This document shows positions 16,924-26,799 of a stretch of DNA of 27,364 nucleotides, piece by piece. The stretch comes from CAZNNH01 sp964574335 (GTDB lineage: Bacteria; Acidobacteriota; Vicinamibacteria; Fen-336). The position numbers and the translations under genes were made by a program. Every line of letters starts with the position of its first letter. Position 1 is the first letter of the stretch. The stretch lies in assembly GCA_964574335.1 (NCBI GenBank), contig CAZNNH010000073.1, positions 1 through 27,364 on the forward strand, written 5' to 3'. Under the pieces are notes generated by a model that had not been told where the DNA came from, did not search any database, and saw only the letters and a program-made list of their open reading frames with translations.

Positions 16924-18761
16924 GGGTCTAACCTCGGCGGAGTCGGCTCCGCCGACCGCGGGATGGGGAGGCACACGGTGAAGCTGGCGCCGGCGCCGGG
17001 CTCGGTCCGGACGGCGATCTCGCCGCCGTGCTCCGACACGATCTGCTGAGCGATGGAGAGGCCCAGGCCGGTCCCCCGGGCCTTGGTGGTGACGAAGAGC
17101 TGGAAGACATCTATCCCCTCGGGCAGCCCGGGCCCGTTGTCCCGCACCGCCAGGCACGCCCGGCCGTCGACCACGCCGTCTTCGACCACCACCACGCCCC
17201 CATCCGGCATCGCCTCGATGGCGTTGCGCACCAGGTTGATCACCACCTGCTTCATCTTCTCGGCGTCCATCGGCACGCTCGGGATCGGTGTGCCCAGCCC
17301 CTGGCGCCGCAGCGTCACCCCGGTGGCGCGCGCCTCCGGGCGCAGCAGCCTCACCACCTCGTCGAGCAGCGACTCGATGTTGGCGGGCCGGTGGTGGGTG
17401 GTGCTGCCGCGGGAGAAGAGCAGGAAGTCGCTGACCAGGCCGTCGAGGCGACTGACCTCCTGGCGGATGATGTCGGTCAGGTCACGGACCTTCCCCGCCA
17501 GGGTCGGCTCCAGCGACCCGGTGCGCCGCTCCAGCAGGGAGAGCTGGAGCGCGATGGAGTTGAGCGGGTTCCTGACCTCGTGGGCCAGGCCGGAGGCGAA
17601 GGTGCCGAGCAGGGCCATTTTCTCGTTGCGGATGATGTGGGCCTGGGCGCTCTTGAGCTCCTGGTAGGAGCTTCGGGCCTCCTCGTAGAGGCGAACGTTC
17701 TCCAGCGCCACCGAAGCCTGGGCGGCCAGCGCCTCCGCCACCTCGAGCTGCTCGGGCGTCCACTGGTGGGCCACGGTGCGGGACAGCATCAGCACCCCGA
17801 GCGTCCGCTCCCGGGCCGAGAGTGGCACCATCACCACCGACGCGTCTCCCCAGCGCTCGGCGACGGCGCGGTTGAGACGGTCGTCGGTGCGCCAGTCGTC
17901 CACCGCGAAGGCCCGGCGCACCTCGAAGGTGAGGGTGGTCAGGGTGGCGCCGAGCTTGACCAGATCCAGCACCTGGCCCGGCTCCAGCCCGGACTGGGGG
18001 AGCCCGGAGAGGTGGGCGACCTCGAGATGCCGCGGGTCCTGCCCCAGAAAGATCCGGACCCGGTCGGCCCCCAGCACCTCGCGGGCGGTCTCACCCACCG
18101 CCTCGAGAACCGCTTTGGCGTCGAGCGAGCCGCCGATCGCCTTATTGATCGCGGCCATCGCCCGAGCCTCCTGGTTGCGGAGCCGCTCGAGATGGAGGTG
18201 TCTGGCCCGCTCCATGGCCAGGCAGACCTGGTGGCCGAGGGTCTCCAGGAAGCGGAGCTGGCTGTCAGTGAAGGTCTCGCCGCCCCGGGCGGCGACGTTC
18301 AGTACCCCTCGCGTGACGCCGTCCACCACCAGCGGGATGCAGGCGTGGACGGTGGAGGCGCCGACCTCGGAGCCGATCCGGGGCATGCGAGGGCACTCCA
18401 GGGTGTTGTGGGCCTGGGTGGCCAGGCCCGAGACGAACACCTCGGGGCACAGACAATCGCCGAGTCCGTCACGCTCGATCTCCGCGAGGTAGCCGGGGTC
18501 CAGGCCGCGGTGGGCGGCCAGCCGCAGGCGGCGGTCGCCGTCGTCGGCGAGCAGCACCCAGCCCGCCGGAAGGTCGAGCTGGTTGAGGATCTCCTCCAGG
18601 GCGATCTCGAGGATCTGCTGGGCCTCTTCGGCGCGGAGGACACGCTCGGCCACCCGTGCCAGGGTCTGAAGCTCCCGCTCCCTACGTTCCAGCGAGGCGC
18701 GCAAGCCCGGGGCCCTCTTTCGTGGCCTGCCGGACCGTGGCGAGCCCGAAGCGGATGCCAT
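16920..18761 (-). CDS. Cytoplasmic GAF-GAF sensor histidine kinase
   Basis: A 613-residue kinase with no transmembrane span, hence an intracellular sensor. A basic N-terminal tail precedes a short coiled coil. GAF1 spans ~45-185 and GAF2 ~205-355. A linker coil follows, then HisKA with H394 in FASGLAHEVRNPLNSI and a HATPase_c domain (N-box NLVRNAIEAM, G1 DNGPGLPEG, G2 GTGLGLSIAQQI). GAF1 carries C103, C105 and C123 in a GDCLCPEVFVSG...LECPRM pattern, plus C141. This could hold a Fe-S cluster or metal, or act as redox thiols. It is translationally coupled to the response regulator, so the partners form one system. The ATG at 18761 lacks a strong Shine-Dalgarno. A sigma-54-like promoter ~35-50 bases upstream suggests autoregulation. 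The signal is unknown; redox, O2 or iron status fits the neighbours. Confidence 0.94.
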   Translation of the reverse strand: MASASGSPRSGRPRKRAPGLRASLERRERELQTLARVAERVLRAEEAQQILEIALEEILNQLDLPAGWVLLADDGDRRLRLAAHRGLDPGYLAEIERDGLGDCLCPEVFVSGLATQAHNTLECPRMPRIGSEVGASTVHACIPLVVDGVTRGVLNVAARGGETFTDSQLRFLETLGHQVCLAMERARHLHLERLRNQEARAMAAINKAIGGSLDAKAVLEAVGETAREVLGADRVRIFLGQDPRHLEVAHLSGLPQSGLEPGQVLDLVKLGATLTTLTFEVRRAFAVDDWRTDDRLNRAVAERWGDASVVMVPLSARERTLGVLMLSRTVAHQWTPEQLEVAEALAAQASVALENVRLYEEARSSYQELKSAQAHIIRNEKMALLGTFASGLAHEVRNPLNSIALQLSLLERRTGSLEPTLAGKVRDLTDIIRQEVSRLDGLVSDFLLFSRGSTTHHRPANIESLLDEVVRLLRPEARATGVTLRRQGLGTPIPSVPMDAEKMKQVVINLVRNAIEAMPDGGVVVVEDGVVDGRACLAVRDNGPGLPEGIDVFQLFVTTKARGTGLGLSIAQQIVSEHGGEIAVRTEPGAGASFTVCLPIPRSAEPTPPRLDP

Positions 18762-18793
18762 GACGAGATCGTAACACTCGTTGGCTGATCTTG

Positions 18794-18809
18794 CGCCAGG
18801 CGCCTGCCA
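18794..18809 (-). promoter_or_regulatory. Candidate sigma-54 (-24/-12) promoter for the kinase/activator operon
   Basis: The minus strand reads TGGCAGGCGCCTGGCG. It matches TGGCACGNNNNTTGCW at 9 of 12 specified positions, with GG and GC ten bases apart. The -12 part is weak (TGGCG). Transcription would start near 18783, ~22 bases before the ATG. The site overlaps the palindrome CAGGCGCCTG, so it could instead be an operator. Confidence 0.35.
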
Positions 18810-18841
18810 CGGCGAAGATGCTGCGTCTGGCCTGGGGGGCA

Positions 18842-18874
18842 GCGCAGCCTGTTCGGAAGCGGAGGCGGCTGCGC
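18842..18874. repeat. Inverted repeat between rho and the kinase gene
   Basis: GCGCAGCC (18842-18849) and GGCTGCGC (18867-18874) form an 8-bp perfect stem with a 17-base loop, 10 bases after the rho stop. No T-run follows. It may end or protect the rho transcript. Alternatively it may be an activator site, since it sits ~35-65 bases upstream of the putative kinase promoter. Confidence 0.35.
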
Positions 18875-18884
18875 AGATCCTGCG

Positions 18885-20195
18885 TTAGACGCCGGCGGCT
18901 GAGCTCATCGACTCGAGGAAGTCGCGGTTGGACTTGGTTTTGGCCAAGCGCTCGAGCATCAGCTCCATCGCCTCGACGGGGGAGAGTGGGTTCAGGACCT
19001 TGCGCAGGATCCAGACCCGGTTCAGCTCCTCCTTGAGCAGCAGCAGCTCCTCCTTGCGGGTGCCGCTGCGGTTGATGTCGACCGCCGGGAAGACGCGCTT
19101 GTCGACCATCTTGCGGTCGAGCACGATCTCCATGTTGCCGGTCCCCTTGAACTCCTCGAAGATGACGTCGTCCATCCGCGATCCGGTCTCGACCAGGGCG
19201 GTGGCCATGATGGTCAGCGACCCGCCCTCCTCGATGTTGCGGGCGGCCCCGAAGAAGCGCTTGGGACGCTGCAGCGCGTTGCTGTCGACGCCCCCGGAGA
19301 GCACCTTGCCCGAGGGGGGAACGATGGAGTTGTAGGCGCGGGCGAGGCGGGTGATCGAGTCGAGCAGGATCACCACGTCGCGCTTGTGCTCCACCAGCCG
19401 CTTGGCCTTCTCCATCACCATCTCGGCCACCTGGACGTGGCGGGTGGCCGGCTCGTCGAAGGTGGAGCTGATCACCTCGCCCCGCACCGACCGCTCCATG
19501 TCGGTGACCTCCTCGGGCCGCTCGTCGATCAGCAGCACGATCAGGCTCACCTCCGGGTGGTTGGCGGCGATGGAGTTGGCGATGTTCTGCAGGATCATGG
19601 TCTTGCCGGTGCGGGGGGCGGCCACGATCAGGCCCCGCTGGCCCTTGCCGACCGGCGTCATCATGTCGAGGACCCGCGCCATCAGGTTGTCCTGCGCGGT
19701 CTCCAGGCGCAGCCGCGAGCTCGGGTAGAGCGGGGTCAGGTTGTCGAAGAGGACCTTGTCCTTGGCCAGCTCCGGCGACTCGAAGTTGATCGCCTCCACC
19801 TTGATCAGCGCGAAGTAGCGCTCGCCCTCCTTGGGAGGCCGCACCTGGCCGCTCACCGTGTCGCCGGTGCGCAGGACGAACTTGCGGATCTGCGAGGGCG
19901 AGACGTAGATGTCGTCGGGGCCGGGCAGGTAGTTGGACTCCGGCGCGCGCAGGAAGCCGTAGCCGTCGGGGAGGATCTCCAGCACCCCCTCGGCGAAGAG
20001 CAGCCCGCTCTTCTCGGTCTGGTTCTGGAGGATCTTGAAGATCAGGTCGTTCTTCTTGAGCCCGGCGCCACCTTCGACCCCGAGCTCCTTGGCGCGGGCG
20101 TTGAGCGCCTGGATGCTCATCTCCTTGAGGTCGGAGATCGAGAGGATCTCGGGTTGCGGGTTGGACGTCTCGGTCGACTGCGTCTCAGCTTGCAT
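18885..20195 (-). CDS. rho: Transcription termination factor Rho
   Basis: A 436-residue hexameric RNA helicase. It has the N-terminal SAP-like helices (LKEMSIQALNARAKELGV), the cold-shock-like RNA-binding domain with DGYGFLRAP (77-85) and DDIYVSPSQIRKF, and an ATPase domain with Walker A APRTGKT (193-199), LIDERPEEVTDM, VVILLDSITRLARAYN and the Q/R-loop region SGGVDSNALQRPKRFFGAAR. It has normal length and no inserted Asn/Arg-rich domain, unlike Rho of many actinobacteria. The ATG at 20195 lies six bases after the engB stop. It closes the proteostasis block, and the small gap suggests co-transcription with engB. Confidence 0.98.
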   Translation of the reverse strand: MQAETQSTETSNPQPEILSISDLKEMSIQALNARAKELGVEGGAGLKKNDLIFKILQNQTEKSGLLFAEGVLEILPDGYGFLRAPESNYLPGPDDIYVSPSQIRKFVLRTGDTVSGQVRPPKEGERYFALIKVEAINFESPELAKDKVLFDNLTPLYPSSRLRLETAQDNLMARVLDMMTPVGKGQRGLIVAAPRTGKTMILQNIANSIAANHPEVSLIVLLIDERPEEVTDMERSVRGEVISSTFDEPATRHVQVAEMVMEKAKRLVEHKRDVVILLDSITRLARAYNSIVPPSGKVLSGGVDSNALQRPKRFFGAARNIEEGGSLTIMATALVETGSRMDDVIFEEFKGTGNMEIVLDRKMVDKRVFPAVDINRSGTRKEELLLLKEELNRVWILRKVLNPLSPVEAMELMLERLAKTKSNRDFLESMSSAAGV

Positions 20196-20201
20196 GATGC
20201 C

Positions 20202-20894
20202 CTACGCCTCTCTCGAAACGAGGGGGGGACCCCCTCGGTTTGGCGCGCTGTCGGCGCCTCTTTCAGAAAGCCCGCGGGACGGCGGTGGCGCCCCCGGGAC
20301 CCCGGCCGCTTTCCGCTCGGCGGCGGCACGGATGACTCGCCACAGCTCCCGGGTGCCGGCCCCGGTCACCGCGCTCACCGCCACCACCTCCTGAGCGGCC
20401 GGGGCGAAGACCTCGCGCAGCCATCGGGCCCGGCGGGTGATCTCGCCGCGCCCGACCTTGTCGGCCTTGGTCGCCGCCAACACGTAGGGGAGGCGGTGGT
20501 GGTCCAGGTAGTCGCGGAGCAACGTGTCGTTGGCCATCGGGTCGTGGCGGGCGTCTATCAGGAAGAGACAGAGCGCCAGCGGCTCGCGGCCGACCAGGTA
20601 GCCGTCCACCAGCGCCCGCCAGGCGCGGCGCTCCCGCTCGGGGACCCTCGCGTAGCCGTAGCCCGGCAGGTCGGTGAGGTAGAAGCGCCCCTCCACCCGG
20701 AAGAAGCTGAGCAACCGGGTGCGACCTGGCGTGGAGGAGACTCGGGCCAGCCCCTTCGAGGCGCACAGCGCGTTGAGCAGACGGCTCTTGCCGACGTTCG
20801 AGCGGCCCAGGAACGCCACCTCGGGCAGGCGGTCACGGGGGAACTGCGCCGGTGACGCGGCGCTTCCCGCAAAGGTCACGGTGGGTTTCCTCAA
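20202..20894 (-). CDS. engB: EngB/YsxC ribosome-biogenesis GTPase
   Basis: A 230-residue circularly ordered TrmE-Era class GTPase needed for 50S assembly. G1 is GRSNVGKS, G2 SSTPGRT, G3 DLPGYGYA, G4 TKADK and G5 VSAVTGAG. About 30 residues of Pro/Gly/Arg-rich tail follow the family core. The listed start is TTG at 20894 (MRKPTVTFAGS). A GTG five codons on (20879) with GAGG ~9 bases upstream is an equally good start. The gene lies 69 bases after lon and 6 bases before rho. Confidence 0.95.
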   Translation of the reverse strand: MRKPTVTFAGSAASPAQFPRDRLPEVAFLGRSNVGKSRLLNALCASKGLARVSSTPGRTRLLSFFRVEGRFYLTDLPGYGYARVPERERRAWRALVDGYLVGREPLALCLFLIDARHDPMANDTLLRDYLDHHRLPYVLAATKADKVGRGEITRRARWLREVFAPAAQEVVAVSAVTGAGTRELWRVIRAAAERKAAGVPGAPPPSRGLSERGADSAPNRGGPPLVSREA

Positions 20895-20963
20895 TCGAGG
20901 TCGTCTCCGGGGTCGTGTGACGCTTCGCCGGGCGGCTTGCGCCGACCGACGGCCCGGTCGGGC

Positions 20964-23393
20964 TCAGTGAGTCATGCCGTCCTGAACCGAGCTCAGGTCC
21001 TCCGAAGGCTCGTGGCTCACCTCCGGCCTGGCGTCCTCCTGGGTCACCAGGGCGATCTTGAGAACCTCGTCGATGTGGTCCACCAGCTCCACCCTCAGCG
21101 CCGCGAGGACGTTCTCCGGGATGTCGGCCAGGTCTTTCTCGTTCTCCCGCGGCAGCACCACGGTGGCGATGCCGATCCGGTGGGCCGCCAGGAGCTTCTC
21201 CTTGACGCCGCCGATGGGCAGGATCTTCCCCCGCAGCGTGATCTCTCCGGTCATCGCCACGTCTCGCCGCACCGGGACCCGGGATAGCGCCGAGACCAGG
21301 GCGGTGGCCATGGTGATGCCGGCGGACGGGCCGTCCTTGGGGATGGCGCCCTCGGGCACGTGGATGTGCACGTCGATACGACGGTTGAAGTTGGGCTCGA
21401 TCCCGTACTCCTCGGCCCGCGACCGGACGAACGACATGGCCGCGCGCGCCGACTCCTGCATCACGTCGCCAAGCTTCCCGGTCAGCGTCAGCGTTCCCTT
21501 GCCCGGCATCGGCGTCACCTCCACCGGGAGAATCTCGCCGCCCACCTCGGTCCAGGCCAGCCCGGTGGCCATCCCGATCTCGTTGCGCTCCTCCTTCTGG
21601 GAGGCGCGGTGGCGGGCCACCCCCAGGTGGTCCTTCAGGTCTTCGGGGGTCACCGCGATGGTGTAGCCCTTCCCCTCCATCACCACCCGGCGCGCCACCT
21701 TGCGCAGGATGTTGGAGATCTCCCGCTCCATGTTGCGGACCCCGGCCTCGCGCGTGTAGAGGCGGATGATCTGCTGCAGCGTCTGGTCGCCGAAGGAGAC
21801 GTTGGCTGGTTTCAGCCCGTGGGACTTGAGCTGCTTCGGGACCAGGTGCCGCTTGGCGATCTCGACCTTCTCGGGCTCGGTGTAGCCAGGGAGGCGGAGC
21901 ACCTCCAGGCGGTCCTGCAGCGCCTGGGGGACGGTGTGCAGCACGTTGGCGGTGGCGATGAAGAAGACCGCCGAGAGGTCGAACTCGACGTCGAGGTAGT
22001 GGTCGCTGAAGCAGTGGTTCTGCTCGGGGTCGAGGACCTCCAGGAGCGCCGCCGAAGGGTCGCCCCGGAAGTCCATCGACATCTTGTCGACCTCGTCCAG
22101 CAGGAAGACCGGGTTGCGGGTCCCGGCCTTCTTCATCATCTGGATGATCTGGCCGGGGAAGGCCCCGATGTAGGTGCGCCGGTGGCCGCGGATCTCCGCC
22201 TCGTCGCGGACCCCGCCCAGCGAGAGGCGGACGAACTTGCGGTTGGTGGCGCGGGCGATCGATTTGGCCAGCGAGGTCTTGCCGACCCCGGGGGGGCCCA
22301 CGAAGCAGAGGATGGGGCCCTTCGGGTTGTTGACGAGCTGGCGCACCGCCAGGAACTCGACGATCCTCTCCTTCACCTTCTCCAGGCCGTAGTGGTCCTC
22401 GTTGAGGATCTGCTCGGCGGTGGGGAGGTCCTTGCGCTCGCGGGTCTTCTTGGCCCACGGTACGGCGAGCAGCCAGTCCAGGTAGTTGCGGGAGACGGTG
22501 GCCTCGGCCGACATCGGCGGCATGCTCTCCAGCCGCTTCAGCTCGAGGATCGCCTTCTCCTCGGCGTCCTTGGACATCCGGGCCTGCTCGACCTTCTTGC
22601 GCAGCTCGTCGATCTCGTTGCCCCGCTCGTCCTTGCGACCCAGCTCCTTCTGGATCGCCTTCATCTTCTCGTTGAGGTAGTACTCCTTCTGGGCGCGCTC
22701 CATCTGCTTCTTGACCCGCCCCTGGATGCGCTTGTCGACCTGCAGCTTGTCGACCTCGCTCTCCAGGATCGAGCCGATGCGCTGGAGCCGCTCCTGGGCC
22801 GAGAAGATCTCGAGGAGGTTCTGCTTCTCATCCACCGGCAGCGAGAGGTTGGAGGCGACGGTGTCGGCCAGCTTGCCCGGGTCCTCCACCCGCACCGCGG
22901 CCAGCATGGCGTCGTAGTGGAGGTTGTTGGATAGCTTGACGTACTGCTCGAACAGGGCGATCGTCTTCGAGATCAACGCCTCGACCGCCGGGCCGGAGTC
23001 GGTCTGGCGCGGGATCAGCTTGGCCACCACCTTGAAGAAGCCCTGCTCCTCCCGAAACTCCAGCGCCCGGCCGCGCTCCAGCCCCTCCACCAGCACCTTG
23101 ACGTTGCCGTCCGGCAGCTTGAGGCTCTGCACGATGTTGCAGATCGTCCCCAGGGTGAAGATCTCGTCGGGCCCCGGGTTGTCGTTGGTGGCGTCGTGCT
23201 GGGCCGAGAGGAAGATCCGCTTCCCCTTGAGAAGCGCGTGCTCCAGGGCCAGGATCGAGCTGGGGCGGCCGATCACGAACGGGATCATCATGTGGGGGAA
23301 GACCACCACGTCCCGCAGCGGGACCATCGGCAGCGTCTCGATCACGTCGAGCTTCTCCTTGTCTCGACCGAGCATGACCTTTCCATGTGGCAC
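20964..23393 (-). CDS. lon: Lon ATP-dependent protease
   Basis: An 809-residue LonA. The N-terminal substrate-binding (LAN) domain starts LPMVPLRDVVVFPHMMIPFVIGR. A coiled-coil region around 200-290 precedes the AAA+ module with Walker A GPPGVGKT (366-373) and Walker B VFLLDEVDK (~429-437). The C-terminal protease has the Ser-Lys dyad S690 (KDGPSAGIT) and K731 (GGVKEKLLAA). It degrades misfolded and regulatory proteins in the cytosol. The GTG start at 23393 has GGAG 8 bases upstream. An internal ATG at 23375 is less likely because AAAGG sits only two bases from it. The gene lies 72 bases after clpX, separated by a strong GC hairpin. Confidence 0.98.
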   Translation of the reverse strand: MPHGKVMLGRDKEKLDVIETLPMVPLRDVVVFPHMMIPFVIGRPSSILALEHALLKGKRIFLSAQHDATNDNPGPDEIFTLGTICNIVQSLKLPDGNVKVLVEGLERGRALEFREEQGFFKVVAKLIPRQTDSGPAVEALISKTIALFEQYVKLSNNLHYDAMLAAVRVEDPGKLADTVASNLSLPVDEKQNLLEIFSAQERLQRIGSILESEVDKLQVDKRIQGRVKKQMERAQKEYYLNEKMKAIQKELGRKDERGNEIDELRKKVEQARMSKDAEEKAILELKRLESMPPMSAEATVSRNYLDWLLAVPWAKKTRERKDLPTAEQILNEDHYGLEKVKERIVEFLAVRQLVNNPKGPILCFVGPPGVGKTSLAKSIARATNRKFVRLSLGGVRDEAEIRGHRRTYIGAFPGQIIQMMKKAGTRNPVFLLDEVDKMSMDFRGDPSAALLEVLDPEQNHCFSDHYLDVEFDLSAVFFIATANVLHTVPQALQDRLEVLRLPGYTEPEKVEIAKRHLVPKQLKSHGLKPANVSFGDQTLQQIIRLYTREAGVRNMEREISNILRKVARRVVMEGKGYTIAVTPEDLKDHLGVARHRASQKEERNEIGMATGLAWTEVGGEILPVEVTPMPGKGTLTLTGKLGDVMQESARAAMSFVRSRAEEYGIEPNFNRRIDVHIHVPEGAIPKDGPSAGITMATALVSALSRVPVRRDVAMTGEITLRGKILPIGGVKEKLLAAHRIGIATVVLPRENEKDLADIPENVLAALRVELVDHIDEVLKIALVTQEDARPEVSHEPSEDLSSVQDGMTH

Positions 23394-23436
23394 CCGTCGG
23401 GCTCCGAGCGTCTCGACGAGAACCCACCCAGCGGGC

Positions 23437-23453
23437 CCGGCCGGTCCGGCCGG
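23437..23453. repeat. GC hairpin between clpX and lon
   Basis: CCGGCCGG at 23437-23444 and again at 23446-23453, with one base between, makes a strong self-complementary structure about 12 bases after the clpX stop. There is no T-run. It may attenuate or process the transcript between clpX and lon. Confidence 0.35.
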
Positions 23454-23465
23454 CGAGGGCTCCTC

Positions 23466-24716
<1,251 letters not shown>

Positions 24717-24729
24717 CGACGCCTGTCTT

Positions 24730-25344
24730 CTACGATCGCCCGCGCTGGCTGATCACCTGGTCCACGATACCATAGTCCTTGGCTTGCGCCGCGTCCATGA
24801 TGAAGTCGCGGTCGGTGTCGGCCTCGATCTTCTCCACCGTCTGGTTGGTGTGCTGGGCCAGGATCTGGTTGAGGCGCTCCTTGGTCCGCAGGATCTCCTT
24901 GGCCTGGATGGCGATGTCGGAGGCCTGGCCCTGGGCGCCGCCCCACGGCTGGTGGATCAGGATCCGCGAGTTGGGCAGCGCGAAGCGCTTGCCCGCGGTC
25001 CCCGCCGCCAGCAGCACCGCCCCCATCGAGGCCGCCTGCCCCACGCAGATGGTCTGCACGTCGGGCCGGATGAGCTGCATGGTGTCGTAGATGGCCATCC
25101 CCGCGGTGGTGGAGCCGCCTGGGCTGTTGATGTAGACGTGGACGTCCTTCTCGGGGTCCTCCGCCTCCAAGAACAGGAGCTGGGCGATGATCAGGTTGGC
25201 GATCTGGTCGTCGATCGGCGTGCCGATGAAGACGATGCTGTCTTTGAGGAGGCGCGAGTAGATGTCGTAGGCACGCTCTCCCCGCGCCGTCTGCTCGACG
25301 ACCATCGGGATGAGCATTCCCGCCATCGGCGAGCTCGAACTCAT
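24730..25344 (-). CDS. clpP: ClpP serine protease subunit
   Basis: A 204-residue ClpP with catalytic triad S106 (GQAASMGA), H131 (LIHQPWGG) and D180 (in DTDRDF). Other conserved features are MLIPMVVEQTARGERAYDIYSRLL at the N terminus, where the mature axial loop begins, and YINSPGGSTTAGMAIYD. The start at 25344 overlaps the trigger factor stop by ATGA. ATG codons at residues 7 and 10 are possible alternatives. Confidence 0.98.
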   Translation of the reverse strand: MSSSSPMAGMLIPMVVEQTARGERAYDIYSRLLKDSIVFIGTPIDDQIANLIIAQLLFLEAEDPEKDVHVYINSPGGSTTAGMAIYDTMQLIRPDVQTICVGQAASMGAVLLAAGTAGKRFALPNSRILIHQPWGGAQGQASDIAIQAKEILRTKERLNQILAQHTNQTVEKIEADTDRDFIMDAAQAKDYGIVDQVISQRGRS

Positions 25345-26615
25345 TCGATTTCCAGTCTAGCATTGGCCTTGAGCAAGTCAAGGACCTTGTCGTCGCGGAT
25401 GCGGGCGCGCAGCGCGCCGATCTCGCCGTCCTTCTCGAGCTGCGCGCGCATCGACTCGCGGCTCTTCTTGGCGCGCGCCGCGTAGCGGCCGACCTCGGTA
25501 TCGAGCTCGGCGTCGTGCACCTCGATCTTCTCCCGGCGGGCGATCTCGTCGAGCAGGATGTCGGCCCGGGCCGCCTTCACCGACGCCTCACGCTGCGACT
25601 CGCGGAACTGCCTCCAGTCGATGCCGGTGCTCGACGGGTCGACTCCCTGGAACGCCAGGGTCCGCGCCGCGCCTTCGGTGCGGGCGTTCATGTGGCGCTC
25701 CACCAGCGCCTCCGGCACTTCGAAGTCGCACTTCTGTACCAGCGCCTCCACCAGCGCGTTCTTCTGCTCCCGATCCAGACGCCGCGCCTCGGCGGCCTCC
25801 AGCCGCTTGCGGATCTCGTCACGCAGCGCCTGCAGGCTCTCGAACTCGCCCACGTCCTTGGCCAGCTCGTCGTCGAGCGGGGGGAGCACCTTCTGCTTGA
25901 TCGCCTTCACGGTGAGGGTGTGATCCAGGGTGCGGCCGGCCAGCCCCTTCTTGGGGAAGTCGGCGGGATAGCTGAGCTTCAGCTTCCGGCTCTCCCCCGG
26001 CGAGAGCCCGATCAGGGCGGCGTTGAGGTCAGGGTGGTTCTCGCTGGAGCCCACCTCCAGCAGCACGTTCTCGTCTCGGTCGGGCTGGGCGTCGTCCGAG
26101 CTCCAGGCCAGGTCCAGCAGCACGTAGTCGCCGGCCTCCACCGGCCGCCCCTCGACGGCGTCGAAGCGGGCCGCTTCCTCCCGCAGCCTCGACAGCTCGC
26201 CGTCGACCTGCTCGTCGGTGACGCTCTCGGCCTTGGTCTTGACCTCCAGCCCGCGGTACTCGGGGACCTCGACGATGGGCAGGATCTCGAAGACCGCCCG
26301 GAACGTCATCGGCTGCCCTTCCTCGATCTTCAGCTCCTCGACCTTGGGCATGGCCAGCGGCTTGAGGCCGCGCCCGTCCAGCTCGGGGAAGACCACCCGG
26401 TTGACCAGGGCCTCGGCCGCCTCCTCCAGGATCTGCTCCCGGAAGCGCTGCCGGATCAGGCCCGCCGGCACCTTGCCGGCGCGGAAGCCGTCCAGCTTCA
26501 CCTTGCGGGCGTACTTCTGCGCGTGCTTCTCGATCTCGCTGGTGACCAGCTCCGGCTCCAGCTCGAAGCGAAGCGACTTGCGGACCGACGTCTCCTCTTT
26601 GTAGTCGACCTTCAA
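25341..26615 (-). CDS. tig: Trigger factor, ribosome-associated chaperone
   Basis: A 424-residue protein. The N-terminal ribosome-binding domain carries the signature DGFRAGKVP (42-50). A central FKBP-type PPIase-like domain follows (~150-235, GDYVLLDL and the NHPDLNAALIGLSPGE segment), then a long helical C-terminal arm. The start is TTG at 26615 (MKVDYKEE) with GAGG 8 bases upstream; the far longer open frame upstream covers the exonuclease gene and is spurious. It is first in the tig-clpP-clpX-lon-engB-rho block and translationally coupled to clpP. Confidence 0.95.
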   Translation of the reverse strand: MKVDYKEETSVRKSLRFELEPELVTSEIEKHAQKYARKVKLDGFRAGKVPAGLIRQRFREQILEEAAEALVNRVVFPELDGRGLKPLAMPKVEELKIEEGQPMTFRAVFEILPIVEVPEYRGLEVKTKAESVTDEQVDGELSRLREEAARFDAVEGRPVEAGDYVLLDLAWSSDDAQPDRDENVLLEVGSSENHPDLNAALIGLSPGESRKLKLSYPADFPKKGLAGRTLDHTLTVKAIKQKVLPPLDDELAKDVGEFESLQALRDEIRKRLEAAEARRLDREQKNALVEALVQKCDFEVPEALVERHMNARTEGAARTLAFQGVDPSSTGIDWRQFRESQREASVKAARADILLDEIARREKIEVHDAELDTEVGRYAARAKKSRESMRAQLEKDGEIGALRARIRDDKVLDLLKANARLEIE

Positions 26616-26719
26616 GGGAACTACCTCACGAGGGGTGGAAAGATGGCCGGCGTGGCGGCCTCTGGCCTGCGACGACGCAAGTTTACCACCATCGGCCTTT
26701 CGGGGGACTGGGGACCCCT

Positions 26720-26772
26720 GGGGACATGACCGGGTTTGCTGAGGAGGCCGGGCAAACCCGGATCGTGTCCCC
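26720..26772. repeat. REP-like imperfect palindrome between the exonuclease gene and tig
   Basis: The arms GGGGACATGACCGGGTTTGC (26720-26739) and the inverse at 26752-26772 (GCAAACCCGG, then ATCGTGTCCCC) pair over about 20 bases, with a perfect 10-bp core (26730-26739 with 26752-26761) and a 12-base loop. A second short hairpin (CCCCC/GGGGG, 26769-26781) and a tandem 9-mer GGACCTCAC (26786-26803) adjoin it. The layout resembles REP/BIME-type intergenic palindromes mobilised by REP-associated transposases. A role as transcript end for the exonuclease gene is also possible. Confidence 0.6.
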
Positions 26773-26799
26773 CGAAGGGGGCATCGGACCTCACGGACC

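Noticed and set aside
26680..26700. Possible -24/-12 element in front of tig
   Set aside because: GG and GC have the right spacing, but only about 7 of 12 consensus positions match, clearly below the five proposed sites.
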